From positions 1-42,936 of the forward strand of contig CACFFD010000010.1 of assembly GCA_902565595.1 (NCBI GenBank): a DNA stretch of 42,936 nt, read 5' to 3'. Numbering within the stretch: the first letter of the stretch is position 1; each line of letters begins with the position of its first letter. The notes under the pieces were generated by a model. The model ran no database searches. It worked only from the letters and a program-made list of their open reading frames with translations, and had not been told where the DNA came from. The position numbers were made by a program, and so were the translations under genes. Source of the stretch: Actinomycetota bacterium. GTDB lineage: Bacteria > Actinomycetota > Acidimicrobiia > Acidimicrobiales > UBA8592. This document shows positions 26,556-35,973 of the stretch, in pieces.

Positions 26556-29270
26556 ATGGCCCTATTTAAACTTGCTCGGAAAAACGCTTACGCCAAACCT
26601 GGACGATTTCTTCTGACATCCCTCGCTGTTCTTATAGGTGTGGCATTGACGACTGCGGTTTTCGTATTTACAGATAGCCTTCGGGAAACTTTTAGCGGGC
26701 TTAGCGATGATATCGAATCGGGGTATGACTTAGCTGTTAGATCTGAAATACCATTCGGGAATAGGCTAAATGCCGCACCAATAGATTTAGGGCTTCCTGA
26801 ACAGCTATCCACAGTAGATGGCGTAGTGGCCGTTCAACCTCGGGTTATTGAATTTGGAATTGTGGCAAATAAGTCAGACGGTTCTGCGGCGTTAGCAACG
26901 AGGGGTCCGAATATTGGTATTAACTGGGAGGATAGGGCGCCCACCCCACGTCTTTTCATTGCGGAAGGAAGGCCTCCTAGCTCCATAACAGAATTTGCCG
27001 TTGATATTGATACTGCAAATGATGATGATTTCGTAGTTGGGCAGCAGTATGACCTCCAGACACCTCAGGGTTTACGAACACTGGTTTTAACCGGGACTTT
27101 CACTTTTGCAAACCCTGAAGAGAATGCTTCGATTGGGTCGAAGCTAGTTGCCATGGATACCGACTCCGCTGTGGAATTATTCAATGGCGGTGTGGGATAC
27201 GATGATATAACACTCACAATCGACCCAAACTTTCCTGAGTCTTCGGTTGTGGAGAGCATTGAAAGCATACTTCCGGCTGGGCTTGAAGTCTTAACCAGAA
27301 GTGACCTCGTTGCTGAACAAGCAGATACGTTTAATGAATTCATAGATATATTTCGGACAATTCTTCTAGTTTTCGCTTTCATCATTCTGTTCGTGGCGGC
27401 ATTTATCATCTACAACGTTTTCTCAATAATCATCGGTCAGAGAATCCAAGAAATTGGTCTACTTCGAGCACTTGGGGCCACTGGAAAACAAATCACAAAT
27501 TCAATTGTTACCGAAGCCCTATTCGTAGGGATCTTCGCAACAATAACTGGTATCGCCCTTGGGTTTCCGATAGCGTTTGGACTTCAGGAACTATTAGCTG
27601 CTTTGAACTTCGGACCTGATGAGAATTCGCTTCCGCTCAGACCAACCACGGTCATTGTGGGGTCAATTCTGGGAATAGGACTTACATTGACTGCGGCTGT
27701 ATGGCCTGCCTTACGAGCACGGTCAATCTCCCCGATGGCTGCACTGCGGAGTGGTTTATCGACGACGTATACTATTCCAAAAAACTTCCTCGCAGGCTCA
27801 TTACTGACAATGATTGGGCTGTTAGTGATTGCCATAGGCTTTATTCTCGACGAATGGCTCATTATGCTTCCATTAGGAGTTATTGCTGGTATTTTCCTTT
27901 TCCTAGGACTCAGTAGATTCAGCAACATATTGGGGAAACTATCTTTCCTATCTCTAGGAATGGCTTTACTGGTCGCTGCCCTAACCGCAGATCTCTCCAC
28001 CTCGATGTTAATGGCACTACTTGGAGCTGCTGCCCTCAATTCCTTCCTTGGAATAAACCTCCTCAGCCCACTATTTGCTGGAAAGGTAACCTATTTACTA
28101 GGAACCCCGACAGCCAAGCTTGGAGTTCCGAGCAAGATGGCAAGAAGAAACGCCGGACGGAGTCCCGAGCGAACTGCTACTGCAGCGTCGGCATTGATGA
28201 TTGGCCTGGCTCTTGTTGCTACGGTTTCAGTGATCTCTGAATCACTTAAAGCAACGGTAAGTGAAATTCTCGAAGAAGACGTGATCTCTGACTGGTGGGT
28301 ACAAGGTGAAAGTCTCGGGCCGGAGCCTTTAGGGTTCAGCCCAACGATAACTGCTGAAATTGCGGCTCTTCCTGAGGTTGAAGAAGTTTTAGCAATGCAA
28401 CTCTCAGATGAAGGACTGCGAACGGTAGTTGATCAGAAAGTCAAAAGGGTTTATTCGGCAGACCTCATCTCTGTCCCAAAATATTTCAACATCGGCCTGA
28501 GCGATGTTGACGAATCCTTAGTTGGAAATAACGCTATATACCTTCATGAAGACGAAGCTGAAAAATATGGAGTGGTTGTTGGCTCCACTCTCGAGGTTGA
28601 GTTTGTCGATCAAAGCAAAAGAACTCTTAATGTTGCTGGAATTTTCACCTCGAAATCGATTATTGATTCTGGCTGGCTACTTGACTCAAGCGTGTACACA
28701 TCAAATGAAAACTTAGTTCCGAAATCTGATGATTTTGTCGGGGTCCTAGTAAAGGAAGGAGTGAGTGAACAAAATGTCAGGGAAGCAATCAACAGTGTGC
28801 TCGAAGGTTACGAACAGATAGAGGCTAAAACCAAAGCAGAATTTGAAGATGAAGCACAGGATCAAATTGATCAAACGTTGCTGGTGGTAAGCGTGCTGCT
28901 ATTTATTTCTGTAATCCTAGCCGTACTAGGGGTAGCAATCACCCTAGCCCTATCAGTATTTGAACGTACGCGCGAAATTGGACTAACACGAGCGGTCGGT
29001 GCAACAAGGAAGCAGATTAAACGCACGGTCCGTGTTGAAGGTATTCTCGTGGCACTCTTTGGAGGTGTTCTTGGCGTAGGCCTCGGCCTCATCTTTGGTA
29101 TGGCCTGTGTACAAATTATCCCTGATGACTTTGTATCTAAACTCGCTATACCCTGGGCTAATATCTTTCGCAATCTTCTTATCGCTGGCGTTGCCGGATC
29201 TCTTGCCGCTTACTTCCCAGCCCGAAGAGCCGCGAAACTTAATGTTCTTGACGCAATCAACCACGAATAA
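26556..29270 (+). CDS. FtsX-like ABC transporter permease (two FtsX domains)
   Basis: About 904 aa. An N-terminal TM helix (LLTSLAVLIGVALTTAVFVF) is followed by a large extracytoplasmic MacB-type domain, a first FtsX three-TM block (around the motif IQEIGLLRALGATGKQI), several further TM segments, a second extracytoplasmic domain, and a C-terminal FtsX block (REIGLTRAVGATRKQIKRTV). This layout is common in Gram-positive and actinobacterial mechanotransmission ABC systems exporting lipids, lipoproteins or peptides. The frame also offers a TTG at 26535 that overlaps the ATPase gene; I prefer the ATG at 26556. Cargo unknown. Confidence 0.93.
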   Translation: MALFKLARKNAYAKPGRFLLTSLAVLIGVALTTAVFVFTDSLRETFSGLSDDIESGYDLAVRSEIPFGNRLNAAPIDLGLPEQLSTVDGVVAVQPRVIEFGIVANKSDGSAALATRGPNIGINWEDRAPTPRLFIAEGRPPSSITEFAVDIDTANDDDFVVGQQYDLQTPQGLRTLVLTGTFTFANPEENASIGSKLVAMDTDSAVELFNGGVGYDDITLTIDPNFPESSVVESIESILPAGLEVLTRSDLVAEQADTFNEFIDIFRTILLVFAFIILFVAAFIIYNVFSIIIGQRIQEIGLLRALGATGKQITNSIVTEALFVGIFATITGIALGFPIAFGLQELLAALNFGPDENSLPLRPTTVIVGSILGIGLTLTAAVWPALRARSISPMAALRSGLSTTYTIPKNFLAGSLLTMIGLLVIAIGFILDEWLIMLPLGVIAGIFLFLGLSRFSNILGKLSFLSLGMALLVAALTADLSTSMLMALLGAAALNSFLGINLLSPLFAGKVTYLLGTPTAKLGVPSKMARRNAGRSPERTATAASALMIGLALVATVSVISESLKATVSEILEEDVISDWWVQGESLGPEPLGFSPTITAEIAALPEVEEVLAMQLSDEGLRTVVDQKVKRVYSADLISVPKYFNIGLSDVDESLVGNNAIYLHEDEAEKYGVVVGSTLEVEFVDQSKRTLNVAGIFTSKSIIDSGWLLDSSVYTSNENLVPKSDDFVGVLVKEGVSEQNVREAINSVLEGYEQIEAKTKAEFEDEAQDQIDQTLLVVSVLLFISVILAVLGVAITLALSVFERTREIGLTRAVGATRKQIKRTVRVEGILVALFGGVLGVGLGLIFGMACVQIIPDDFVSKLAIPWANIFRNLLIAGVAGSLAAYFPARRAAKLNVLDAINHE

Positions 29271-29279
29271 GAAATCGGG

Positions 29280-31403
29280 TTACTTGAAATCTTCAAGTGG
29301 AGTCGGTAGTGGGTATGCATGGGCAATTATGAGCCGCTGGGTGGCCCGCGTTAATGCAACGTAAAGTGCGCGAAGCCCATTTAATTCACCATCAATAATT
29401 TCTGCTGGTTCTACAACAATCGCAGAATCAACCTCGAGACCTTTCACAAGACTAACCGGCACCAGTGTTACCTGATTCTCCAAAGCACCAGCATCAACAA
29501 GTCCATGCTCAATACCAGATGAGTTGAGAGAGTCTGACATCATTTCCAGATATTTATCGGGGACGATAACAGCAAGATAACCGGGGCCAAGTTTGTCAAG
29601 CTCTGCTCTAACCAAAGCTACAACTGTGGCGGAGAGTCGAGCTGGAGTGTCTATATGAACGAATCGAGGTTCATCCCCTATTTCTCGAACCGCAATCGGT
29701 GGATTGAACCCAAACTGTGTGTCACGTAAAAGGCGATTTGCAACGTCCATCGTTGGTTGAGGAAGACGATAGCCAACAGTGAGCTGAAAAAACCGTGTTC
29801 CGGATTTATGAGACAATGCCCCCACAATCCCCTCCCAGTTATCGTGCGCCCACGCTCCTGTTGCTTGCGCTATATCACCAACAAGTGTCATCGACCCATT
29901 TAGAGATCTCCGATTTAACATTCTTAATTCCATTGGAGATAAATCTTGGGCTTCGTCAACAACAATATGGCCATAGGTACGGATTGTTTCTTCCTCCTTA
30001 TAGCCACTACGAGGCCCGAGCTGAGCTTGTGCTTCATCTAAAATCGGAACATCATGAGATGTCCAATTTACTTGTGAGGCATGCGGCGATCGGGGGCGAT
30101 ACAAAGCTTGAGTAGCGTCTTCCGACAGGTATCGTCCAGCTGCACTCCGCAATAGTGAGTGACTACCAAAAAGATCATGAATAAGATGCTCTGCAGTAAG
30201 CGAAGGCCACATCCATTCAAGCGTTTCTCGAATCTCTAATGTAGCTGCAAGGTCATTCTTTAATTTCTCTGGATCTAACGACTGATGCTTGGAACTCTCA
30301 GCTAGCTTTTTGAAAACTTGATCCCTGACAAATGATCGACCGCTATTGTGATTCCGGTATCTACGTCTAGCTTCACTAATAATTTCTCGAGATTGCGTAA
30401 CAGAAAGGGAAAGTCGTTGAAGGCCATAACCGATACGGAGATCATTTCTTATCGGTCGTTGCCGATCTTGGATAGCCCTGCGTACAACATGCTCCATCTC
30501 ATTGCTACCTTTAATAGCAGCTACATCTTCAGTATCGAACCCTCGGACTTTTGCTCTCGGAATTAAGTCGGAAAGAACAGCAAGACGTACCCCAGCCTCC
30601 CCTAGAGAAGGTAGAACCTGCTCTATATAAGTCAAAAAAACTCGATTAGGGCCAACAACGAGGACCCCTTGCCCCTCAAGTGGAAATCTGTGGGTATAGA
30701 GAAGATATGCAGCACGATGAAGGGCAACAACCGTTTTGCCTGTTCCAGGTCCACCTTGAACAATGAGTAAACCGGACAAAGGAGATCTAATAATTTCATC
30801 CTGCTCTCCTTGAATTGTTGCAACAATATCCCCAAGCCTCCCAGTACGAGCCTGTTCCATTGTTGCGGCTAGAGTCATACGACCTTTAAAAACAGGCCCA
30901 TCAGAATCATCAACGATATCATCGCCAAAAAATTCATCTTCTATTCCGAGGAGAACACTCTTTCGTGTAGCGAAGTGGCGTCGTCGAGTTAGACCCATCG
31001 GATGTTTGCCAGTAGCCCTGTAAAATCCTTCAGCTATAGGAGCCCTCCAATCAACTGTTATAGGGTCTTGTTGCTCATCCCACACGGCTATACGACCAAC
31101 ATAGAATGTCTCTATATGATTTGCGTCTCCTTGGTCAATGCGGCCAAACACAAGGGAAGCATCCCCAATATCGAGTTGAGATAGACGCTTATTTACCTGA
31201 TCTGAAATGACATCACGTTCAAACCGTGCTTGATGAGTTCCTCCCTTACCTGATTCAACCATGTCATGCAGCTTCTGCGCCTGAAGATGTGAACGATTTA
31301 GAACCATAAAAGCATTAGAGATGTAGTCCTGCTCAGCTTCAAAATCTGGATGCACGGTAACAACCTTTTCTTCGCCATCTAACAAAAATGGGGTTTTTGA
31401 CAA
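29280..31403 (-). CDS. HelD-family UvrD-like helicase (RNA polymerase-associated)
   Basis: 707 aa superfamily 1 protein. Walker A GGPGTGKT at 217-224, Walker B VDEAQD at 482-487, and the helicase 2A end GLRALYVALTRATQRLII. The ~200-residue N-terminal arm (IGDASLVFGRIDQ, YVGRIAVWDEQQDPITVDWRAP) is characteristic of HelD/HelR proteins, which enter RNA polymerase channels and dislodge stalled complexes or rifamycins. Start codon TTG. No rifamycin-associated element was recognised upstream. Divergent from hemE. Confidence 0.88.
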   Translation of the reverse strand: MSKTPFLLDGEEKVVTVHPDFEAEQDYISNAFMVLNRSHLQAQKLHDMVESGKGGTHQARFERDVISDQVNKRLSQLDIGDASLVFGRIDQGDANHIETFYVGRIAVWDEQQDPITVDWRAPIAEGFYRATGKHPMGLTRRRHFATRKSVLLGIEDEFFGDDIVDDSDGPVFKGRMTLAATMEQARTGRLGDIVATIQGEQDEIIRSPLSGLLIVQGGPGTGKTVVALHRAAYLLYTHRFPLEGQGVLVVGPNRVFLTYIEQVLPSLGEAGVRLAVLSDLIPRAKVRGFDTEDVAAIKGSNEMEHVVRRAIQDRQRPIRNDLRIGYGLQRLSLSVTQSREIISEARRRYRNHNSGRSFVRDQVFKKLAESSKHQSLDPEKLKNDLAATLEIRETLEWMWPSLTAEHLIHDLFGSHSLLRSAAGRYLSEDATQALYRPRSPHASQVNWTSHDVPILDEAQAQLGPRSGYKEEETIRTYGHIVVDEAQDLSPMELRMLNRRSLNGSMTLVGDIAQATGAWAHDNWEGIVGALSHKSGTRFFQLTVGYRLPQPTMDVANRLLRDTQFGFNPPIAVREIGDEPRFVHIDTPARLSATVVALVRAELDKLGPGYLAVIVPDKYLEMMSDSLNSSGIEHGLVDAGALENQVTLVPVSLVKGLEVDSAIVVEPAEIIDGELNGLRALYVALTRATQRLIIAHAYPLPTPLEDFK

Positions 31404-31484
31404 TTAACCATTCTAGCCAATATGGAAGTTTCCTCATCACCCGAAAAAAAACTTGTGATTTAGAAAGAACTATTTCTTTATTGC

Positions 31485-32570
31485 GTGAAATCGATTCTTT
31501 TGTCAAGTCGATACTACTGTGATGGTGTGACCTCCATTAATCTCTCTAATACTCCCTTTCTCCAAGCCTGTCGCTGCGAGCCGTCAAAGCATGTTCCAGT
31601 GTGGTTCATGCGGCAAGCTGGGCGCTCCCTTCCGGAATACAGGGCTCTGAGAAAAGAAGGGAGTATCTTGGATGCAATTAAAGATCCCGCCCTCTCAGCT
31701 GAAATAACGTTGCAGCCAGTGCGGAGGTACGGAGTTGATGCCGCTATTCTATACTCCGACATTATTGTTCCTGTGCATGCCGTGGGGTTTGGTATCGACA
31801 TCAAACCAGGTGTCGGCCCAGTAACAGAGAACCCATTTCGATCAACAGATGACTTAAAGAGATTAAATGACCTGAATCCATCGAAAGATACGCCATATGT
31901 GATCGAGACTGTCAAATTATGTGTGGAGCAATTGGACATTCCCCTTATAGGGTTTGCTGGCGGACCTTTTACTATCGCGAGTTACCTTATTGAAGGGGGT
32001 CCTTCTCGTACCTATCAGGAGACGAAACGGTTGATGTTTGAGAATCCTGAACTGTGGAGTCAGTTAATGAATCGTTTAACTAGGATTTGCACAAATTCAT
32101 TGTTGTCACAAATTGAAGCTGGCGTCAGTGCCGTCCAACTCTTCGATTCATGGGTTGGCGCTCTGTCACCAGGTCAGTATGTTCGTTTTGTTTTTCCCTG
32201 GGTTCAACAAATGTTTGAGAAAGTATCTAAGACGGGGGTCCCTATAATCCATTTTGGTGTTGCTACTGGCGAACTCCTTAATCTTATGAGCGATGTTGGA
32301 GCTGATGTCATAGGAGTTGACTGGAGAGTCCCACTAGATGTTGCCCGAACCCGAGTAGGTGAAGGAAAGGCTCTTCAAGGAAATCTTGATCCTGCAATAC
32401 TTGCCTCTCCATGGTCAGCTGTTGAAGAAGAAGTACTTACGATTCTGCGACTAAATGATGGTCACCCTGGACATATTTTTAATTTAGGGCATGGGGTCAC
32501 ACCGAATGTAAACCCAGAAGTCCTTGAACGGGTAGTTCAACTGGTGCATCAATACCGAGTTGGCCAATGA
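31485..32570 (+). CDS. hemE: uroporphyrinogen decarboxylase
   Basis: 361 aa from a GTG start. Decarboxylates uroporphyrinogen III to coproporphyrinogen III in haem synthesis. Seen: VWFMRQAGRSLPEYRALR (substrate-binding Arg residues), the active-site Asp in LYSDIIVP, GFAGGPFTIASYLIEGG, and the C-terminal FNLGHGVTPNVNPE. The first ~25 residues are not conserved, so a later start, such as the GTG at 31527, is possible. It overlaps the next gene by 4 nt (ATGA). Confidence 0.97.
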   Translation: MKSILLSSRYYCDGVTSINLSNTPFLQACRCEPSKHVPVWFMRQAGRSLPEYRALRKEGSILDAIKDPALSAEITLQPVRRYGVDAAILYSDIIVPVHAVGFGIDIKPGVGPVTENPFRSTDDLKRLNDLNPSKDTPYVIETVKLCVEQLDIPLIGFAGGPFTIASYLIEGGPSRTYQETKRLMFENPELWSQLMNRLTRICTNSLLSQIEAGVSAVQLFDSWVGALSPGQYVRFVFPWVQQMFEKVSKTGVPIIHFGVATGELLNLMSDVGADVIGVDWRVPLDVARTRVGEGKALQGNLDPAILASPWSAVEEEVLTILRLNDGHPGHIFNLGHGVTPNVNPEVLERVVQLVHQYRVGQ

Positions 32571-33940
32571 GGAAGGTTGTTGTCGTTGGAGGTGGCATAA
32601 GCGGGCTGTCTGCAGCTTATCAACTGGTGTCAACGGGATTCGATGTCACTGTTCTTGAGGCTTCATCAAGCATTGGGGGTAAGGTTTCCACTATAGAAAT
32701 TGGTGGGGCTCCTATCGACACTGGACCTGATGCTTTTCTCGTGCGTGAGCCAGAAATGAAAGAACTGTGCTCGTCTCTTGGTTTAGCTGATGAACTCGTT
32801 GCGCCAGTATCGCGTTCAGCGAAGATCTGGGTTGATGGACGAATGTATGCCTTACCCAAAAGTCAGTTTCTCGGAATTCCTTTGGACTTAAATGAGCTTT
32901 CTTCCCTTGGTTTGATAAGCCCCGAAGGTATAGCTCGCGCTCAAAATGATTTTTCCGCTGAAGCGGAATCTTCTGATGAGGAAGAAAGTGTGGGTTCTCT
33001 TATCAGGAGGAGATTGGGTGATGAGGTTATGGATAAACTTGTCGCACCTCTTCTTGGTGGTATAAACGCTGGCGACCCTGACAAAATCAGTCTTTCTTCA
33101 GGAGTTCCCTACTTAGCTGCTGCGGCCGGTCTTGACGCAAGTCTTATTCGGTCGATTCAGAAATTTGTGCGTATATCCGATCGAGATCCGACAGCTCCTA
33201 TTTTTTTGACTCATCCGATGGGGCTTGGAAAAGTCGTAGATGCTCTCGTTACAGAACTTGAGGGGAGAATAGTTGTAAATGAGTTCGTCGATTCGGTACT
33301 TACCGAAGGTAACAAATGGGTCGTTGTCGGGCAAAAGAGTAACTACGAAGCGGACTCGGTGATTCTAACCACCCCCAGCTTTGTCTCGGCTTCCATCGTT
33401 AAAAGCATAAATGATAATGTAGCGACGTTACTTGCGAGTATCCGGTATGCCACGATGGCTTTCGTTGTTTTTGCCTTTCCATCTAAGGAGATCCAGCCTT
33501 TCGACGGAAGCGGATTCCTTGTCGCAAAATCTGAAGGTCTACTAATGACAGCATGTTCATGGTCTTCTTCGAAATGGGAGCATCTTAGAAATAGAGATCT
33601 GACTTTTCTTCGTGTTTCTGCGGGAAGATTTAATGATGACCGTGTTCTTCATCTTGACGATGAGGAACTTATCTCAACGCTCCTTAAAGAACTGTCTATA
33701 ACGGTTGACATTCGTGTGGCACCGGAAGAGAGCCGGGTGATTCGTTGGCCAAGATCATTTCCACAATATGAGTTAGGACATTCACTTAAAGTAGAGAAAA
33801 TTCAAAAATTACTTCGAGATAAAGCACCAGGGGTTTTTGTTGCGGGTGCTGCGTTCAACGGTCTTGGTCTTTCAGCTTGTATACGTGATGCGAAAGTTAG
33901 CGCCCAAAGAGTCGAAGAATACCTCGGGGCGGCCAATTGA
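32567..33940 (+). CDS. hemY: coproporphyrinogen/protoporphyrinogen oxidase, FAD type
   Basis: 457 aa. FAD-dependent oxidase acting after hemE. The N-terminal dinucleotide fold VVVGGGISGLSAAYQL and the following acidic end (VTVLEAS) bind FAD; PIDTGPDAFLVREPEM and the C-terminal FVAGAAFNGLGLSACIRDA are typical of HemY/HemG2. In Actinobacteria HemY homologues mostly act on coproporphyrinogen III (CgoX); which substrate applies here cannot be read from the sequence. The ATG overlaps the hemE stop codon, so the two are translationally coupled. Confidence 0.94.
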   Translation: MRKVVVVGGGISGLSAAYQLVSTGFDVTVLEASSSIGGKVSTIEIGGAPIDTGPDAFLVREPEMKELCSSLGLADELVAPVSRSAKIWVDGRMYALPKSQFLGIPLDLNELSSLGLISPEGIARAQNDFSAEAESSDEEESVGSLIRRRLGDEVMDKLVAPLLGGINAGDPDKISLSSGVPYLAAAAGLDASLIRSIQKFVRISDRDPTAPIFLTHPMGLGKVVDALVTELEGRIVVNEFVDSVLTEGNKWVVVGQKSNYEADSVILTTPSFVSASIVKSINDNVATLLASIRYATMAFVVFAFPSKEIQPFDGSGFLVAKSEGLLMTACSWSSSKWEHLRNRDLTFLRVSAGRFNDDRVLHLDDEELISTLLKELSITVDIRVAPEESRVIRWPRSFPQYELGHSLKVEKIQKLLRDKAPGVFVAGAAFNGLGLSACIRDAKVSAQRVEEYLGAAN

Positions 33941-33941
33941 G

Positions 33942-35411
33942 ATGGTTACTTCTAGAAATAAAATGAATGAGAAATTGACCGTTTCATTCAAATCTTTAAT
34001 AAGCGGTATTTGTTTAGCATTTTCCATGCCCCCATGGGGTTGGTGGCCATTAGCGTTTGTGAGTTTTCTTTTCCTTGACCAAATATTGTCGGAAGTAGCT
34101 CCATATAGAAAGAGATTTTTCACTGGCTTTTCCTTTGGAATTGGCTGGTTATTTCCAAGTACTTTCTGGATGATTGCATTAACCGTGCCTGGGTACATTA
34201 TCCAAGGGATGCTCTTTAGCGCTTTCGTCGGCTTCGCAGCGTTATTAGTTCCCAGAGGGGCATGGCGTTGGCTTGCTTTACCAGCTGCTTTTGTAATTAT
34301 CGAAGCTTTACGATACCGGTGGCCATTTGGTGGTGTTCCACTCGCTACTTTAGCAATGAGCCAAAGTAGAGCCCCACTTGGACATACGGTGCGAATTCTC
34401 GGCCCACTATTCCTTTCAGCCTTAGTTGTTGTCGCTGGGATTGTCTTATCCTCGCTTTGGGAAAGAAAGTGGAAATTCGCCACCTTCACAGGAATTAGCC
34501 TTGTCGGACTATGGGCACTTGGGTTTGTTGCCCCAAACGGAAGTCCGATAGGTAAAACAACGATAGCCATTGTTCAGGGTGGTGGCGAACAAGGGACAAG
34601 AGCTATAGATACAGATGAGCGTGAAGTATTTGAGAGACATTTGAATGCAAGTTCAAATATTGTGACTCCAGTTGATCTGGTTTTATGGCCGGAGGATGTC
34701 GTTAATGTTCAACAACCCCTATCGGACTCGCCCGAATACGAAGAACTACAGATTCTAGCTCGTCAGCTAGATAGTTGGCTAATAGCAGGAATTTTCGAAC
34801 GTGTGAGCATAACGGAAAATGCAAATGCTTCTATAGCCTTTTCTCCTGATGGGGATGAAGTAGATCGTTATGACAAGGTTCGGCTAGTTCCATTCGGAGA
34901 GTACGTTCCCCTTAGGGGATTTATCAAGCATTTTGCTCCGAGCTATCTTCCGGCAAGGGATACAAGACCAGGAAATGGCGAGCCTAATTTAGTTATAGAA
35001 ATTGATGGTGAAAAGGTCAATCTCGGAATAGCGATCTCGTGGGAAATATTTTTTGAAGATAGGGCACGGAATGCCATTTCGGGAGGAGGTGAGATTCTAC
35101 TAAATCCGACAAATGGATCCAGCTACTGGTTAACTATTCTGCAATCCCAGCAAGTAGCTTCTTCAAGACTTCGAGCCATGGAAACTGGAAGGTGGGTTCT
35201 TCAAGCAGCCCCTACTGGTTTCAGCGCTATTATAGACCCCAACGGTGATGTTGTTGAACGTTCATCAATCTCAGAAACCCGTGTACTATATGCAACTGTT
35301 GACCGCAGAAGCGGAAACACTCTAGCGACACAAGCCGGTCCTCTTCCAATGATCTTACTATCGACAAGCGCCATGGTTGGAGCAAACGTATTAGCAAGAA
35401 GAAGTAGTTAA
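33942..35411 (+). CDS. lnt: apolipoprotein N-acyltransferase-like protein, Ser in place of catalytic Cys
   Basis: About 489 aa. N-terminal half with roughly six to eight TM helices (MPPWGWWPLAFVSFLFL is the Lnt opening), C-terminal periplasmic nitrilase domain. Of the catalytic triad, Glu251 (LWPED) and Lys312 (YDKVRLVPFGEYVP) are present, but the nucleophile position reads ISWE: Ser366 (codon TCG at 35037) instead of Cys. LLNPTNGSSYW and RLRAMETGRWVLQAAPTGFSA are otherwise well kept, so the protein does not look decayed. The start is the ATG 1 nt after the hemY stop; an upstream frame overlaps hemY. Convergent with dtd, sharing 4 nt. Confidence 0.88.
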   Translation: MVTSRNKMNEKLTVSFKSLISGICLAFSMPPWGWWPLAFVSFLFLDQILSEVAPYRKRFFTGFSFGIGWLFPSTFWMIALTVPGYIIQGMLFSAFVGFAALLVPRGAWRWLALPAAFVIIEALRYRWPFGGVPLATLAMSQSRAPLGHTVRILGPLFLSALVVVAGIVLSSLWERKWKFATFTGISLVGLWALGFVAPNGSPIGKTTIAIVQGGGEQGTRAIDTDEREVFERHLNASSNIVTPVDLVLWPEDVVNVQQPLSDSPEYEELQILARQLDSWLIAGIFERVSITENANASIAFSPDGDEVDRYDKVRLVPFGEYVPLRGFIKHFAPSYLPARDTRPGNGEPNLVIEIDGEKVNLGIAISWEIFFEDRARNAISGGGEILLNPTNGSSYWLTILQSQQVASSRLRAMETGRWVLQAAPTGFSAIIDPNGDVVERSSISETRVLYATVDRRSGNTLATQAGPLPMILLSTSAMVGANVLARRSS

Positions 35412-35848
35412 TCAACATCAATTATCAATGTGGTAGGGCCAGAATTTGTAAGTTCTACATCCATAAATGCTCGAAATTTCCCAGTCTCCACATGAATTCC
35501 TTCATACTGGAGACGATCTACAAGATAATCAATCAGCGGCTCTGCTATCTCAGCTGGAGCAGACGCTACCCAGCTAGGGCGACGACCCTTTCGAACATCG
35601 CCATAGAGAGTAAATTGTGAAACAATCAAGATTTCTGAATTGAGATCAAGAGTTGATAGGTTCATTTTCCCACTGCTATCTTCAAAAATTCTGAGATGTA
35701 GAAGTTTTTTCGCTAGTCGCTCAGCAGTTTCTTGTGTATCAGAGTGAGTAACCCCTACAAAGACACATAAGCCATTACCAATCGAACCAACCGTTTCTCC
35801 CTCTACAGTTACATTAGATTTAGAAACACGTTGAACAAGAGCCCTCAT
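35408..35848 (-). CDS. dtd: D-aminoacyl-tRNA deacylase
   Basis: 146 aa, normal length. Hydrolyses D-aminoacyl-tRNAs, protecting translation. Seen: MRALVQRVSKSNVTVEGE, the SQFTLYGDVRKGRRPSW motif with its catalytic-pocket Ser/Gln/Phe, and the C-terminal TNSGPTTLII, matching the NxGPxT cross-subunit Gly-Pro motif. The ATG has a GGAG-type ribosome site. Confidence 0.97.
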   Translation of the reverse strand: MRALVQRVSKSNVTVEGETVGSIGNGLCVFVGVTHSDTQETAERLAKKLLHLRIFEDSSGKMNLSTLDLNSEILIVSQFTLYGDVRKGRRPSWVASAPAEIAEPLIDYLVDRLQYEGIHVETGKFRAFMDVELTNSGPTTLIIDVD

Positions 35849-35973
35849 GAGTTCTCCTTTTTAGCAGGGTGAAACTAAAGACAGTACCACCATAATGATT
35901 AATGATCTTTCTTGAACATTTAATGCTCAAGAAACGCATTTTTGCCTCAATGTCCATACCCTTAAGGTTTCAT

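Noticed and set aside
29280-31403. HelD plus swivel-domain protein as a rifamycin-resistance pair
   Set aside because: They are 24 kb apart, the swivel-domain protein lacks the ATP-grasp and rifampicin-binding parts, and I saw no rifamycin-associated element upstream of either.
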